DNA of 64,000 nucleotides, taken from Tropicimonas aquimaris. Its GTDB lineage: Bacteria > Pseudomonadota > Alphaproteobacteria > Rhodobacterales > Rhodobacteraceae. Made by a program: the position numbers and the translations under genes. Position 1 is the stretch's first letter. Each line of letters begins with the position of its first letter. The DNA lies in contig NZ_JBHTJT010000030.1 of the NCBI RefSeq assembly GCF_042676185.1, forward strand, positions 1-64,000, given 5' to 3'. Shown one piece after another: positions 17,616 through 26,694 of the stretch. The notes under the pieces were generated by a model. It was not told where the DNA came from, did no database searches, and saw only the letters and a program-made list of their open reading frames with translations.

Positions 17616-17626
17616 GCGGAGCGCCA

Positions 17627-17679
17627 GACGCGGACCGGGCGGCGTGCAGGCGCACCCCGACCGGCGCTGCGTCCTTTTC
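17627..17679 (+). terminator. Terminator of icd
   Basis: An imperfect long hairpin (GACGC...GACCGG paired with CCGGC...GCGTC) is followed by CTTTTC, starting 12 bp after the icd stop. Confidence 0.5.
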
Positions 17680-17838
17680 GGGCATCGGAGGGCGCAGGGG
17701 TGCGGCCTCCGCTAGGTAAGCCTCAACCCTCGGCACGCAGCATGTTACGCCCGTCCCCGAACCACCGTGGGCCGGTCGCAGCCGGCCCGGCCCATGGCGG
17801 CATGCAAGATACATGGAGCCCGCGCCTTGCCCTCCCCG

Positions 17839-18456
17839 ATGCTTTCGCCGCCCGATGCCGACGCGGTGCGCCACACCCCGGTCGACGATGCCCAGGGCCT
17901 CGCCATCGGCGTGTTCATCTGCGCCCTCGGCCTCACCTTCCTTGCCCATCTCGGCTTCCTGACGGGCCAGACGGCCGGGGTGGCGCTGATCATCTCCTAT
18001 CTCACGGGATGGTCCTTCGGGCTTGTCTTTGCCGTCATCAACCTGCCGTTCTACTGGCTTGCATGGCGGCGCATGGGGCTGGAGTTCACGCTGAAATCGC
18101 TGGGCTGCGTCTTTGCGCTCTCGCTTCTGGTGGACCTGCTGCCGCACTGGCTGGCCTTCGAGCGGCTGACGCCGCTGCTCGGCACGGCGGTCTTCGGCGT
18201 GCTGACCGGGCTGGGGCTGCTGGCGATCTTTCGTCACCGCGGCAGCCTCGGCGGGCTGGGCGTGCTGGCGCTGCTGGCGCAGGATCGGCTCGGAGTCCGG
18301 GCGGGCTATGTGCAGCTCGCGGTCGATATCGTGCTTTTCGCGGTCGCATTTTTCCTGTTCCCCGGCCGTATCGTCGCGTATTCCTTGCTGGGCGCGGTGG
18401 TCCTGAACGGTGTGATCGCCTTCAATCACCGGCGCGACCGATACATCGCATCGTGA
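17839..18456 (+). CDS. YitT-family membrane protein (205 aa)
   Basis: An integral membrane protein with about five or six helices. The segment GQTAGVALIISYLTGWSFGLVFAVINLPFYWLAW is the typical YitT-family N-terminal core. The family is of unknown transport or structural function. Upstream in-frame starts at 17767 (GTG) and 17794 exist; none of the three has a clear ribosome site, and 17839 is chosen because it gives the usual short N-terminus. It is followed 7 bp later by an SMR transporter gene, so the pair is likely an operon. Confidence 0.82.
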   Translation: MLSPPDADAVRHTPVDDAQGLAIGVFICALGLTFLAHLGFLTGQTAGVALIISYLTGWSFGLVFAVINLPFYWLAWRRMGLEFTLKSLGCVFALSLLVDLLPHWLAFERLTPLLGTAVFGVLTGLGLLAIFRHRGSLGGLGVLALLAQDRLGVRAGYVQLAVDIVLFAVAFFLFPGRIVAYSLLGAVVLNGVIAFNHRRDRYIAS

Positions 18457-18463
18457 GGTTTCC

Positions 18464-18799
18464 ATGCCGACCCATGTCGTCGCGCTGATCGGCGCCATTC
18501 TGACCGAGGTCGTCGGCACCACGGCGCTGCATTCCAGCCAGCAGATGACGCGGCTCGGGCCAACGCTGGTGATGGCGCTGGCTTATGCGGTCTCGATCTA
18601 CCTGCTGTCGCTGGCGATGAAGGCGATCCCGGTCGGCGTCGCCTATGCGATCTGGTCGGGGTTGGGGATGGTGCTGATCACGCTGATCGGCTTCAAGGTC
18701 TTCGGGCAGAAGCTCGACGCGGCGGCAATGATCGGCCTCGCGCTGATCGTGAGCGGCGTGGTGGTGATCCAGCTTTTTTCGAGCGCCGGCAGTCACTGA
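18464..18799 (+). CDS. Small multidrug resistance (SMR) transporter (111 aa)
   Basis: A four-helix, proton-coupled exporter of the EmrE/SMR family in the inner membrane. The essential membrane glutamate is E15 (ILTEVVGT), equivalent to EmrE E14. The conserved AMKAIPVGVAYAIWSGLG and VFGQKLD loops are present. Length is normal, so it should be functional as a dimer. Substrates could be quaternary ammonium compounds, guanidinium or other cations; sequence does not decide. It lies 7 bp after the YitT-family gene. Confidence 0.93.
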   Translation: MPTHVVALIGAILTEVVGTTALHSSQQMTRLGPTLVMALAYAVSIYLLSLAMKAIPVGVAYAIWSGLGMVLITLIGFKVFGQKLDAAAMIGLALIVSGVVVIQLFSSAGSH

Positions 18800-18817
18800 C
18801 AGGCGCCGGCCGCCGAC

Positions 18818-19402
18818 TCAGGCCTCCAACTCGGCATCCCAGTAGAGGAAGTCCAGCCAGCTCTTGTGCAGGTGATTGGGCGGGAACTTGCGGCCCACGT
18901 TGCGCAGTTCTTCCGCTCCCGGGCGACGCGGCGACTTGAGCAGGCTCATCCCGGCCTGGCGCAGCGACTTGGAGCCTTTCTTCAGGTTGCAGCTCGAACA
19001 GGCGGCGACCACGTTCTCCCAGCTGGTGATGCCGCCGCGGGCGCGCGGCACGACGTGATCGAAGGTAAGATCGCCCTTGGCGCCGCAGTACTGGCAGCAG
19101 AACTGGTCCCTCAGAAACAAATTGAAGCGCGTGAAGGCCACGCGCTTCTGGGGTTTGACGAAATCTTTCAGGACCACCACCGAGGGTATTCGGATCGTGG
19201 TGGAGGGGCTTCGGACGACCTCGTCGTACTCGGCCACGATATCCACCCTGTCGAGCCAGGCCGCCTTGATCGCCTCCTGCCAGGGCCAGAGTGACAGCGG
19301 GTAATAGGAGAGCGGCCGATAATCCGCGTTCAGCACCAGCGCCGGATGATGCCGCAAATTGTTCGGTTCCCGCACGAAGTGTTTTCTGAAATCGCCGTCC
19401 AT
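18818..19402 (-). CDS. HNH endonuclease family protein (194 aa)
   Basis: A small protein with a C-terminal zinc-stabilised HNH fold: CQYCGAKG and CSSCNLKKG supply the zinc cysteines, and LTFDHVVPRARGG supplies the catalytic D-H. The N-terminal part (HHPALVLNADYRPLSYYPLSLWPWQEAIKA) is the typical leader of a widespread proteobacterial HNH family with no defined role. The ATG at 19402 starts the conserved MDGDFRKHFVREP sequence; an open frame up to 19567 adds unlike residues. It is not linked to a restriction system here. Confidence 0.9.
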   Translation of the reverse strand: MDGDFRKHFVREPNNLRHHPALVLNADYRPLSYYPLSLWPWQEAIKAAWLDRVDIVAEYDEVVRSPSTTIRIPSVVVLKDFVKPQKRVAFTRFNLFLRDQFCCQYCGAKGDLTFDHVVPRARGGITSWENVVAACSSCNLKKGSKSLRQAGMSLLKSPRRPGAEELRNVGRKFPPNHLHKSWLDFLYWDAELEA

Positions 19403-19567
19403 GGTCCTGTGACTCCGCCCCTGCCCTGCCTGCCTGCTCCGTGGCTCAGGGCGGGACACCCCGCCCCAGCTGAAGACAACTATATGTGGCGTTTTCCGCC
19501 TGACAACCCTCGTGATACGGTGGATTTGGCCATTGGGTATCGCGGCTCGGTGACATCGATGTGACAA

Positions 19568-21151
19568 TTATCCACAGCCGGGGAGCGTCACCCGCCGGAT
19601 CGGCGCCAGCCGGTCGAGGAAGGCGGCGTCGTGGCTGACCACCAGCATCGCGCCGGCATGGCCGGACAATCCGGCCTCCACGGCTTCGAGCGCGGGGATG
19701 TCCAAGTGGTTGGTCGGCTCGTCGAGCACCAACAGATCGGGCGGAGAGGCCCCCGCAAGCACCAGCGCGAGGGCGGCCTGCATCCGCTCGCCACCGCTCA
19801 GACCGGCAACCTCCGCGTTCCCAGCCGCGCCGCGAAATCCCATCCGCGCGAGTGCCGCATGGATGGTGTTCCGACCGAGCCCGGGGTGGTGGCGAGCGAA
19901 GGCGTCGGCGAGGGTGCCGGCCTCCCCGAGCAAGGCTGTCTGCTGGTCCAGAAAGGCGAGGCTCCCGCGCGAGATCGCGCCCGCGTCGGCCTCCAGAAGC
20001 CCCGCGCACAGGCGGAGGAGCGTGGACTTTCCGGAGCCGTTTGGCCCCACCAGCGCAACCCTTTCGCCCGCCCGCACATCCATGGAAAAGTTTTTCACAA
20101 CAGGTGCTTGCTCACCGAATCTGAAGCTCACGTCGCGCAGATCCAGCACCGTCCCGTGGCGGCGCGCATCCGGCGCGGCATCGAGCCGGCGCGGCATAGT
20201 TGGCGGCAGGGCGGCGCGCGCCTCCTCTAGTTCCACGCGCGCCTCGCTCCGCTTGCGTTCGGCGAGCCGCGCGGCGCCGGCACCACGGCTTTCGGCGCGG
20301 TCGCGCATGGCGTCGGTCAGCATCTTGCCATGGCTGCCGGAGGTCCGGAGCGCGCGTCCCTGCCGCGCCCGGCCCGCGCTCTTGCGAGCGCTTTCTCCGA
20401 TCGCCGACTCGACCGCCGAGACCGCCCTGTCGGCCCGCTCCAGCCGCGCCTCGGCGCGGGCGCGCGCGGCAGTCCGGGCCGCCTCGTAGGTGGACCAGCC
20501 GCCGGTGTGAAGCTGCGCCGATCCGGCCTCCAGCGCGAGGATCCTGTCCATCCCGTCGAGCAGCGCCCGGTCGTGGCTGGCCACCAGCGCCAGCCCCCGC
20601 CCGCGATGCTCGTCCAGAAGGGTGCGGACAATCTGCCGCCCCTCCGCGTCGAGATCGTTGGTGGGCTCGTCGAGCAGCACAATTTCCGGGCATTCGAAGA
20701 ACAGCGCCGCCAGGGCCGCGCGCCGTTGCTGGCCGCCGCTGAGTCGCCCAAGCGCCACGCGCGAGTCGACCGCGCCGAGCCCGACGCGGGCCAGGGCCGT
20801 CTCGAGCCGGGATTCGAGCGTCCAGTCGGCCTCGGCCAGATCCTCCGCCGTCCCCCGCCCGGCGGCGGCACGGTCGAGCCGGTCCAGCGCCCCTGCCTTG
20901 CCGAACAAGCACGCGATGCTCTCTTCGGGGGCGAAACTCTGGCGCAGACGTGCTGTCGTGCCGGCGCGGATCAAATGCCCGGCGCGGGCGGGCACATCTC
21001 CGGCCACGACACGCAGGAGCGTGGACTTGCCGGACCCGTTCGCGCCCACCAGGCCAATCAGGCCGGAGGTCAGGCTGCAGGTGAGCCCGGTGACAAGGGG
21101 TGTGGAATCAGGACGGGAAAGGGGGAGGGAATCGAAGGTCAGAAGGGCCAT
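19568..21151 (-). CDS. ABC-F family duplicated ATPase (527 aa)
   Basis: A soluble protein with two ABC ATPase domains and no membrane part. Domain 1 (about 1-210) has GANGSGKST, LSGGQQRR and LLDEPTNDLD. An Arg/Ala-rich linker of about 100 residues follows, then domain 2 (about 310-527) with GPNGSGKST, LSGGERMQ and VLDEPTNHLD. Proteins of this group act on ribosomes or have unknown roles. The ATG at 21151 begins the first domain; an upstream frame to 21265 is unlikely. The usual EttA/Uup arm signatures are not obvious, so the subgroup is uncertain. Confidence 0.9.
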   Translation of the reverse strand: MALLTFDSLPLSRPDSTPLVTGLTCSLTSGLIGLVGANGSGKSTLLRVVAGDVPARAGHLIRAGTTARLRQSFAPEESIACLFGKAGALDRLDRAAAGRGTAEDLAEADWTLESRLETALARVGLGAVDSRVALGRLSGGQQRRAALAALFFECPEIVLLDEPTNDLDAEGRQIVRTLLDEHRGRGLALVASHDRALLDGMDRILALEAGSAQLHTGGWSTYEAARTAARARAEARLERADRAVSAVESAIGESARKSAGRARQGRALRTSGSHGKMLTDAMRDRAESRGAGAARLAERKRSEARVELEEARAALPPTMPRRLDAAPDARRHGTVLDLRDVSFRFGEQAPVVKNFSMDVRAGERVALVGPNGSGKSTLLRLCAGLLEADAGAISRGSLAFLDQQTALLGEAGTLADAFARHHPGLGRNTIHAALARMGFRGAAGNAEVAGLSGGERMQAALALVLAGASPPDLLVLDEPTNHLDIPALEAVEAGLSGHAGAMLVVSHDAAFLDRLAPIRRVTLPGCG

Positions 21152-21317
21152 GGGCAACGCGGATCGGGAGAACGGGACGGGCGATTGCGGTCGCTGCCTT
21201 GCTGTCCATTGCTCTGTCCTCCGTGTGCGCCTGCGGCTCGGTCTGCCTACCCCTGCGGCAGGCATTTCCGACGGCGGCTCTATCCCATCGCCGGCCCCGG
21301 CCTGTCAAGGTCGCGGG

Positions 21318-21989
21318 TCAGTCCGCGTCCAGCCCCAGCTTGTTGCGAATGAAGCCCACCGCCTGGCCCAGCCCGTCCGGCGCGATGCCGTGGCCCATGC
21401 CCTTCATCACGAAGGCATAGGTCTCGAACTCGGCGGCAACCAGCGCGTCGGCGGCCTCTTTCAGCGAAGGGAACGGCACCATGTCGTCCTGGTCGCCATG
21501 CAGCAAGAGCACCGGCATCCGGACCTTCGTCTCGGCCTGCAGCCGCTCCGGCTCCAGCAGCCGGCCGGAGAAACCGACCAGCGCGGCGATCGGGGCATCG
21601 CGGCGCGGCGCCACGTGCAGGCTCATCATCGTGCCCTGGCTGAAGCCGAGCAGGACCAGGCGATCCGGCGTCAGCCCCTCGTCGGCCAGCACCTTGTCGA
21701 TAAAGGCGTTCAGGTCCTCCACCGACGTTGCCATGGAGGTCTTGGCCGCCTCTTCCGACGAGCCGTCGAGCCAGGGGATCGGGAACCATTGGTAGCCGAA
21801 GGGATTGCCCACGCAGCGCTCTGGCGCGTCGGGCGCGTAGAAGGCGGTGTCGGGCAGATGGGGCATCAGCGGATCGGCCAGGCCGAGCAGGTCGTTGCCG
21901 TCGGCGCCATAGCCGTGGACGAAGATCACCAACTGTTTCGCCGTGCCCCTGGCGGCGCCCTTGCGCCCGGATTTCAGTTCTCGTGCCAT
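21318..21989 (-). CDS. Phospholipase/carboxylesterase family hydrolase (223 aa)
   Basis: A serine esterase of the alpha/beta-hydrolase superfamily, acyl-protein-thioesterase-like group. The nucleophile is S117 in LLGFSQGTM, the acid is in the HGDQDDMVP segment (D168 or D169), and the base is H200 (KGMGHG). The oxyanion-hole region VIFVHGYGADGNDLL is also typical. It is cytosolic with no signal peptide, and stands alone between the ABC-F gene and a divergent large gene. The natural substrate is unknown. Confidence 0.93.
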   Translation of the reverse strand: MARELKSGRKGAARGTAKQLVIFVHGYGADGNDLLGLADPLMPHLPDTAFYAPDAPERCVGNPFGYQWFPIPWLDGSSEEAAKTSMATSVEDLNAFIDKVLADEGLTPDRLVLLGFSQGTMMSLHVAPRRDAPIAALVGFSGRLLEPERLQAETKVRMPVLLLHGDQDDMVPFPSLKEAADALVAAEFETYAFVMKGMGHGIAPDGLGQAVGFIRNKLGLDAD

Positions 21990-22186
21990 TCTTGCGCGTC
22001 CCTGCTGAATTTACCTGCCCTCGCCCGGTCCTACCCGTTCGCGACGGCCTTTGCCAGCCCGCGCCCCTCGTCCCCGCCCCGCGAACATCGCGCGGTTGTG
22101 CGGTGCGAGGGCGACTCCGGAGTTGACGATTCCGTCTCCGATCGGTGAGCGTGTCGGGAACCTTTCCAGTTTCGAGCACCAAAGCC

Positions 22187-24565
22187 ATGACCCTGATCCG
22201 TCTCGTCCCTGTCACCGAGATCCCGCATGTCCCGCACGCCTCGGTCAAGACCGGCAATGTCGCGCTCGACAATAGCTGGATGTCCGGCTCGCGGCTGAAT
22301 TCCAAGCTGCTGCCGAGCACCTCGAAATGCATTCTCAAAAGCGAGTCGATGATGCTCTTCCTGCGCGGGGGAATCGACGGCAAGGAATACGATCAGGGCC
22401 TCAACATCTTCGATGCGCCGATCGTCGATTTCGAGGGCTGGAAGGCCACCGGCTGGACCGTGCGCAGCCCCGATGTTCCGCTGTTCCAGCCCGACCAGAT
22501 GCCAGCGCGCTTCAACCATGTAGATGGCTTCATGTCCGGGCACGTGCCGGTCTGCATGTCGACCGGACGGATCATCCTGTCCTACAAGTTCAAGGAGCGG
22601 AACGGGCCTTCGGACGTGATCTTCGAGGGCGATGGCGCCACGACGGTCTTCGACGCACCCTACCCAGTCGGGTTCGCCCAGAGCGTGAGCCTGTCCCTGC
22701 TCCGCCGCGGCAAGGCCGGCGACGCCGGCAAGGGGCGAAAGAAGGGGCGCGGCGAGAAGCTCGTACGCAACCAGGATTACACGTTGCGCAATGTCGGCAC
22801 GGATGCGCCTCTGCAGATCGAGTATCCGCTGAACGGCAAGCCCCTGCCCCGCGGCGCGCGCCTGTCGCTGACCTACAATCTCAAGGCTTTCCGGCATTAC
22901 GTCTATTCGGACGACGGCGGCAACACCTGGACCTACGGCGGCCACTATACCGACGAGAACGGACGCCCCGGCCGGTTCGGGCAATCGGCGATCCTGGAGC
23001 GGGCTCCGGGCGACTGGGTGATGGCCGACAACACCGGCGAGGACAACATCATCTCGGTGCGGTTCAGCAAGGATGGCGTAGCCTGGGGCGCGCCGATCAA
23101 GATCTATGAGCCGACGGCCGGCGACGACTGGTTCGACCAGGGCCATATCATCGGGCTGGTGTTTTTCGAGGACCCGCAGGACCCGGACTGGGTCTACCTG
23201 ATCTACACCGGCGGCAACGGCTTCGACGGGCCGGACACGCCGCAGTTCGACTATCCTGAAGCCGCCGGCCTGCTGCGCTCGCGACGCGACGACATGACGA
23301 ACTGGGAGCTCTATCCGCACAACCCGATCCACACCCGCGGTTCGATCTCGGGGGCCTGTTCGGGCGGCATCTGGATGCCGTCGGTGGCCCGGATCACCGA
23401 TTACCTGTTCTCGTCCGGCGAGACCGTGGGTGCGCTTCCGGTGCCGCTGCGCCCCGAACAGCTCGACGGGATCCGGGACATCCAGTACGGCCAGCTCGAA
23501 GACCGCGTCGTGATCCCGCACCTTCCCGCCTATGCCGCCCGCACCTTTACCTTCGCCGTGGAATTCACCGCCGAGGAGCTGAAGGGCGACGTGCTTGCGA
23601 AATCGCGCAACAACGAGACAGATGGCGATTTCCGACTAAGCATCGAACGCAATGGCCGAATCCAGGTCATCCATTCAGTGAAAGGGCGAAAGCGCCGCGT
23701 CGGCAGCAAACCACGGACGGTGCAGGAAGGCGAGCGCCACGAGGCCATCGTAACCTTTGCCCCGGAGGGCGTGACGCTCTGGCTCGACGGCCGGAAAGTC
23801 GGAACCTCGAAGGGCAATGGCGACGTGACGGCCAATGCGAGCCCGTTCATCCTCGGCCAGGGAATTCGGAACCGGTTCGACATGCGTGGCGCGATCCACC
23901 GCTTCGCCGTTTTCGACCGGGCGATCGACCCCGCCGACCTGGAGATCACCGGCCCCGAGGATGCCGGGGTGATCGGCTGGTGGGATTTCGATGAGGCCGC
24001 ACCGACCGCCGATGACACCTCCCGCGCCAACACCGCCGAGCTGCAGGGCAATGCGACCGTCACCGAGAACGGGATCCGGTTCATCGGCCCGACCTACGGC
24101 AATACCATCGCCTCGCAGCAGCTGCCCTGCACCTACCGCGGACCGCTCTGGTCGGAGATCTGGGACGCCACGCCCTTTCCCGACGGGCTCTACACGCTGC
24201 AGTCGGTGGCCCTTCCCGATGCCTGGGTCGGGCTGTCCTCGGCCGCGCCCGACGCGGCGCTTGCGCTGGTGCAAGCCCCCAGCCGGTGGCGCCTGACCTG
24301 GAAGGAAGGCCACCTGACCCTCGCCACCCCGGACCGCGTTGTCACCTCGCTCGACCGTCACAGCGACGCGCCCCCGGCACTGGCCGCCCCCATCGACGGC
24401 AATGTCACCCGCGTGCAGCAGTTCCACCTGATCACCAGCCCCGACGGCGTAAGGCTGCGCAACCGTGACAGCGGCAACATGCTCTCGGTGGCGGAGGGCA
24501 AGCTCGGGCTGCGTGCCTACCTCGGCGACGAAAGCGAGCTCTTCATGCTGGTGCCCGCGGGCTGA
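22187..24565 (+). CDS. Large sialidase-like/LamG multidomain protein of unknown function (792 aa)
   Basis: Not assignable to a known enzyme. The N-terminal 430 residues look like a beta-propeller of the sialidase/glycosidase type, with an Asp-box (YSDDGGNTWTYGG) and blocks such as VYLIYTGGNGFDG and GACSGGIWMPSV. Residues about 440-590 form a LamG/concanavalin-like domain (LDGRKVGTSKGNG, MRGAIHRFAVFDRAID). The last 130 resemble a ricin-type beta-trefoil (LRNRDSGNMLSVAEG). No signal peptide or membrane helix is visible. ATG 22187 is preferred over a GTG at 22145. It is monocistronic, flanked by unrelated genes. A carbohydrate-related role is inference. Confidence 0.7.
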   Translation: MTLIRLVPVTEIPHVPHASVKTGNVALDNSWMSGSRLNSKLLPSTSKCILKSESMMLFLRGGIDGKEYDQGLNIFDAPIVDFEGWKATGWTVRSPDVPLFQPDQMPARFNHVDGFMSGHVPVCMSTGRIILSYKFKERNGPSDVIFEGDGATTVFDAPYPVGFAQSVSLSLLRRGKAGDAGKGRKKGRGEKLVRNQDYTLRNVGTDAPLQIEYPLNGKPLPRGARLSLTYNLKAFRHYVYSDDGGNTWTYGGHYTDENGRPGRFGQSAILERAPGDWVMADNTGEDNIISVRFSKDGVAWGAPIKIYEPTAGDDWFDQGHIIGLVFFEDPQDPDWVYLIYTGGNGFDGPDTPQFDYPEAAGLLRSRRDDMTNWELYPHNPIHTRGSISGACSGGIWMPSVARITDYLFSSGETVGALPVPLRPEQLDGIRDIQYGQLEDRVVIPHLPAYAARTFTFAVEFTAEELKGDVLAKSRNNETDGDFRLSIERNGRIQVIHSVKGRKRRVGSKPRTVQEGERHEAIVTFAPEGVTLWLDGRKVGTSKGNGDVTANASPFILGQGIRNRFDMRGAIHRFAVFDRAIDPADLEITGPEDAGVIGWWDFDEAAPTADDTSRANTAELQGNATVTENGIRFIGPTYGNTIASQQLPCTYRGPLWSEIWDATPFPDGLYTLQSVALPDAWVGLSSAAPDAALALVQAPSRWRLTWKEGHLTLATPDRVVTSLDRHSDAPPALAAPIDGNVTRVQQFHLITSPDGVRLRNRDSGNMLSVAEGKLGLRAYLGDESELFMLVPAG

Positions 24566-24583
24566 AGCGGCCGCGGCGGCATC

Positions 24584-25219
24584 CTAGCGGATGCCCTCGC
24601 GGCTCTTGGCGACGCGGAAATAGGCCCAGAGCAGCCGCGCCGCGACGCCCCGCCACGGACTCCAGTCCTCGGCCATCTGCCGCAGCGCCTTTTCGGTCGG
24701 GCGGGCTTCCAATTCAAAGATCATCCGCGCGGCCTCCTGCAGGGCCAAGTCGCCCGGCGCAAAGACATCCGCCCGTCCGAGGGAGAACATGGCATAGATC
24801 TCGGCCGTCCAGCGGCCGATCCCCGGCACCTCCACGAGCGTTGCGATCACCTCTTCCGCCGGCGAATCCCGCAGCGCGGCGTAGTCGATACGCGCCTCGG
24901 CCAGCGCCTTGGCATAGCGGATCTTCGGGCGACTGAGGCCGCAGGCGCGGAGCTCTTCCTCGGACGCCCAGCCCACCTTGCGCGGACCGGTAAGCCGCGC
25001 CGCCTTGAGCCGCCCCCAGATCGCGTCCGCCGAGGCCACCGAGACCTGCTGGCTGACGATCACCGCCAGCAGCGCCTCGTAACCGTCCTTGCGCCGTCGC
25101 AGCGGGAGCGGGCCGGTCCGGATCAGGGCCGCGGCAAAACGTGGCTCCGTCCGGGCCAGCCAGTCGGCCCCTTCGGCCACGCACTCCGGGGTTTGAATGA
25201 TCCGCCCGACCCGAGACAT
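24584..25219 (-). CDS. DNA-3-methyladenine glycosylase II-type repair enzyme (211 aa)
   Basis: A HhH-GPD superfamily base-excision enzyme related to AlkA. The helix-hairpin-helix is VPGIGRWTAEIYAMF, and the catalytic Asp is in the following ADVFAPGDLALQ. The N-terminal SQQVSVASADAIWGRL segment is also characteristic. It lacks the N-terminal extra domain of E. coli AlkA, as many short homologues do. The ATG at 25219 has AAAGGTG upstream, which favours it over 25240. It removes alkylated purines from DNA and stands alone. Confidence 0.9.
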   Translation of the reverse strand: MSRVGRIIQTPECVAEGADWLARTEPRFAAALIRTGPLPLRRRKDGYEALLAVIVSQQVSVASADAIWGRLKAARLTGPRKVGWASEEELRACGLSRPKIRYAKALAEARIDYAALRDSPAEEVIATLVEVPGIGRWTAEIYAMFSLGRADVFAPGDLALQEAARMIFELEARPTEKALRQMAEDWSPWRGVAARLLWAYFRVAKSREGIR

Positions 25220-25394
25220 CGCTTCACCTTTCCACGGCAAGATTCTGTTTTGCCAGCCATATCGCTATGCCGGCCGCAGGAAGACACCGGAACCGGGCAC
25301 TTAAGGGGCAGGTCATCCGACGCCAACCCGAAACCTGCGCAAAGCCAGGAGCCCGCCCCTTGCTCTTTGCCGAAAACGCGGGCAATGGCGATCC

Positions 25395-26612
25395 ATGACC
25401 GACGCCGCCCAATCCATCCAGTCCGATTCCCGCGCCCGCCGCAACGTGTGGATCCTCGTCGCAGCCCAGGCCATCCTCGGCTCGCAACTGCCGATGATCT
25501 ACACCATCGCCGGGCTGGCCGGGAGCATGCTGGCGCCCAATGTCTGCCTCGCGACCCTGCCGGTTTCGATGATCGTCATCGGCTCGATGACCACCGCGCC
25601 CTGGCTGTCTTCCGCGATGCAGATGCTGGGGCGACGCGCCGGGTTCTTCATCGGCGTCTTCGGCGGAATCCTCGGGGCCGCGGTCTCGGCCCGCGGACTC
25701 TGGGTGAGCAGCTTCCCACTGTTCCTGCTGGGGTCTTACCTCACCGGGATCTACGTCTCCGCCCAGGGCTTCTACCGGTTCGCAGCCGCCGACACGGCCT
25801 CCGACGACTTCCGCCCCAAGGCGATTTCCTACGTCATGGCCGGAGGGCTGGTCTCGGCGATGATCGGGCCGACGCTGGGGACGAGCCTGGCAGACGCCTA
25901 TGTCGTGCCGTTTCTAGGCACCTATCTTGGCGCGATCGCCATCAACATCGTCGGCATGTCGCTGTTCTTCCTGCTCGACATTCCGAAGCCGCCGCGTCCC
26001 GAGGCCGGCGCTCCCCGCGGTCGCAGTCGGCTCGAGCTGCTGCGCGACCCGACGGTGCTGGTTGCGATGATCTGCGGCATGACCACCTATGCGCTGATGA
26101 ACCTGGTGATGACGTCGACGCCGCTCGCCGTCGTCGGCTGCGGCTTCGAGACCGAGACAGCCGGGTACGTTGTTACCGCGCATGTCCTGGCGATGTTCAT
26201 TCCGTCGTTCTTCACCGGGCATCTCATCTCGCGCTTCGGCGTGCGAACCGTGATCTCGGCCGGCCTGCTAATCCTGGCCGGCGGTGGGGTGGTCGCCCTG
26301 AGCGGGGTCGAACTCGAGCAATTCTTCCTCGCGCTCATCCTGCTCGGGCTCGGCTGGAACTTCGGCTTCATCGGCGCGACCACGATGCTCTCGCAGGCCC
26401 ATGCCCCGGAAGAGCGCGGACGGGTTCAGGGGATGAACGACACGCTGGTTTTCGGCTGCGTCGCCCTTGCGTCGCTGGTCTCGGGCGGGTTGATGAACTG
26501 CACGGGTGGCGATGCGCAGCAGGGCTGGATGTCGGTCAACCTGGCGATGGCACCGTTCCTCGCTCTGGCCGGAGGCGCGCTGATCTGGCTCGCCCTGCGG
26601 CCTGAAGACTGA
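25395..26612 (+). CDS. MFS transporter (405 aa)
   Basis: A major facilitator with twelve predicted helices. An inter-domain loop (about 190-215, KPPRPEAGAPRGRSR) separates the two six-helix halves, and a motif A-like basic loop (MLGRRAG) follows helix 2. The tandem signature in the second half (ISRFGVRTVI) is also present. It may export a small molecule; the substrate cannot be deduced. The ATG at 25395 begins a short polar N-terminus. The gene converges on the squalene-synthase-like gene across repeat copy B. Confidence 0.88.
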   Translation: MTDAAQSIQSDSRARRNVWILVAAQAILGSQLPMIYTIAGLAGSMLAPNVCLATLPVSMIVIGSMTTAPWLSSAMQMLGRRAGFFIGVFGGILGAAVSARGLWVSSFPLFLLGSYLTGIYVSAQGFYRFAAADTASDDFRPKAISYVMAGGLVSAMIGPTLGTSLADAYVVPFLGTYLGAIAINIVGMSLFFLLDIPKPPRPEAGAPRGRSRLELLRDPTVLVAMICGMTTYALMNLVMTSTPLAVVGCGFETETAGYVVTAHVLAMFIPSFFTGHLISRFGVRTVISAGLLILAGGGVVALSGVELEQFFLALILLGLGWNFGFIGATTMLSQAHAPEERGRVQGMNDTLVFGCVALASLVSGGLMNCTGGDAQQGWMSVNLAMAPFLALAGGALIWLALRPED

Positions 26613-26624
26613 CAGCGGGGGGAA

Positions 26625-26680
26625 CGATTTTTATTACGAAAGATCGTGCCTCCGACGGGGATGTTTCAGGACAAAAAAAG
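26625..26680. repeat. Dispersed hairpin repeat family 1, copy B (minus orientation)
   Basis: Read on the minus strand it starts CTTTTTTTG, has a GTCGGAGGCACGATC core and ends in a hairpin with stem CGATTTTT/AAAGATCG (plus-strand ends). It lies between convergent genes, where it may act as a two-way terminator. Confidence 0.7.
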
Positions 26681-26694
26681 CGGATCCTGTCACG

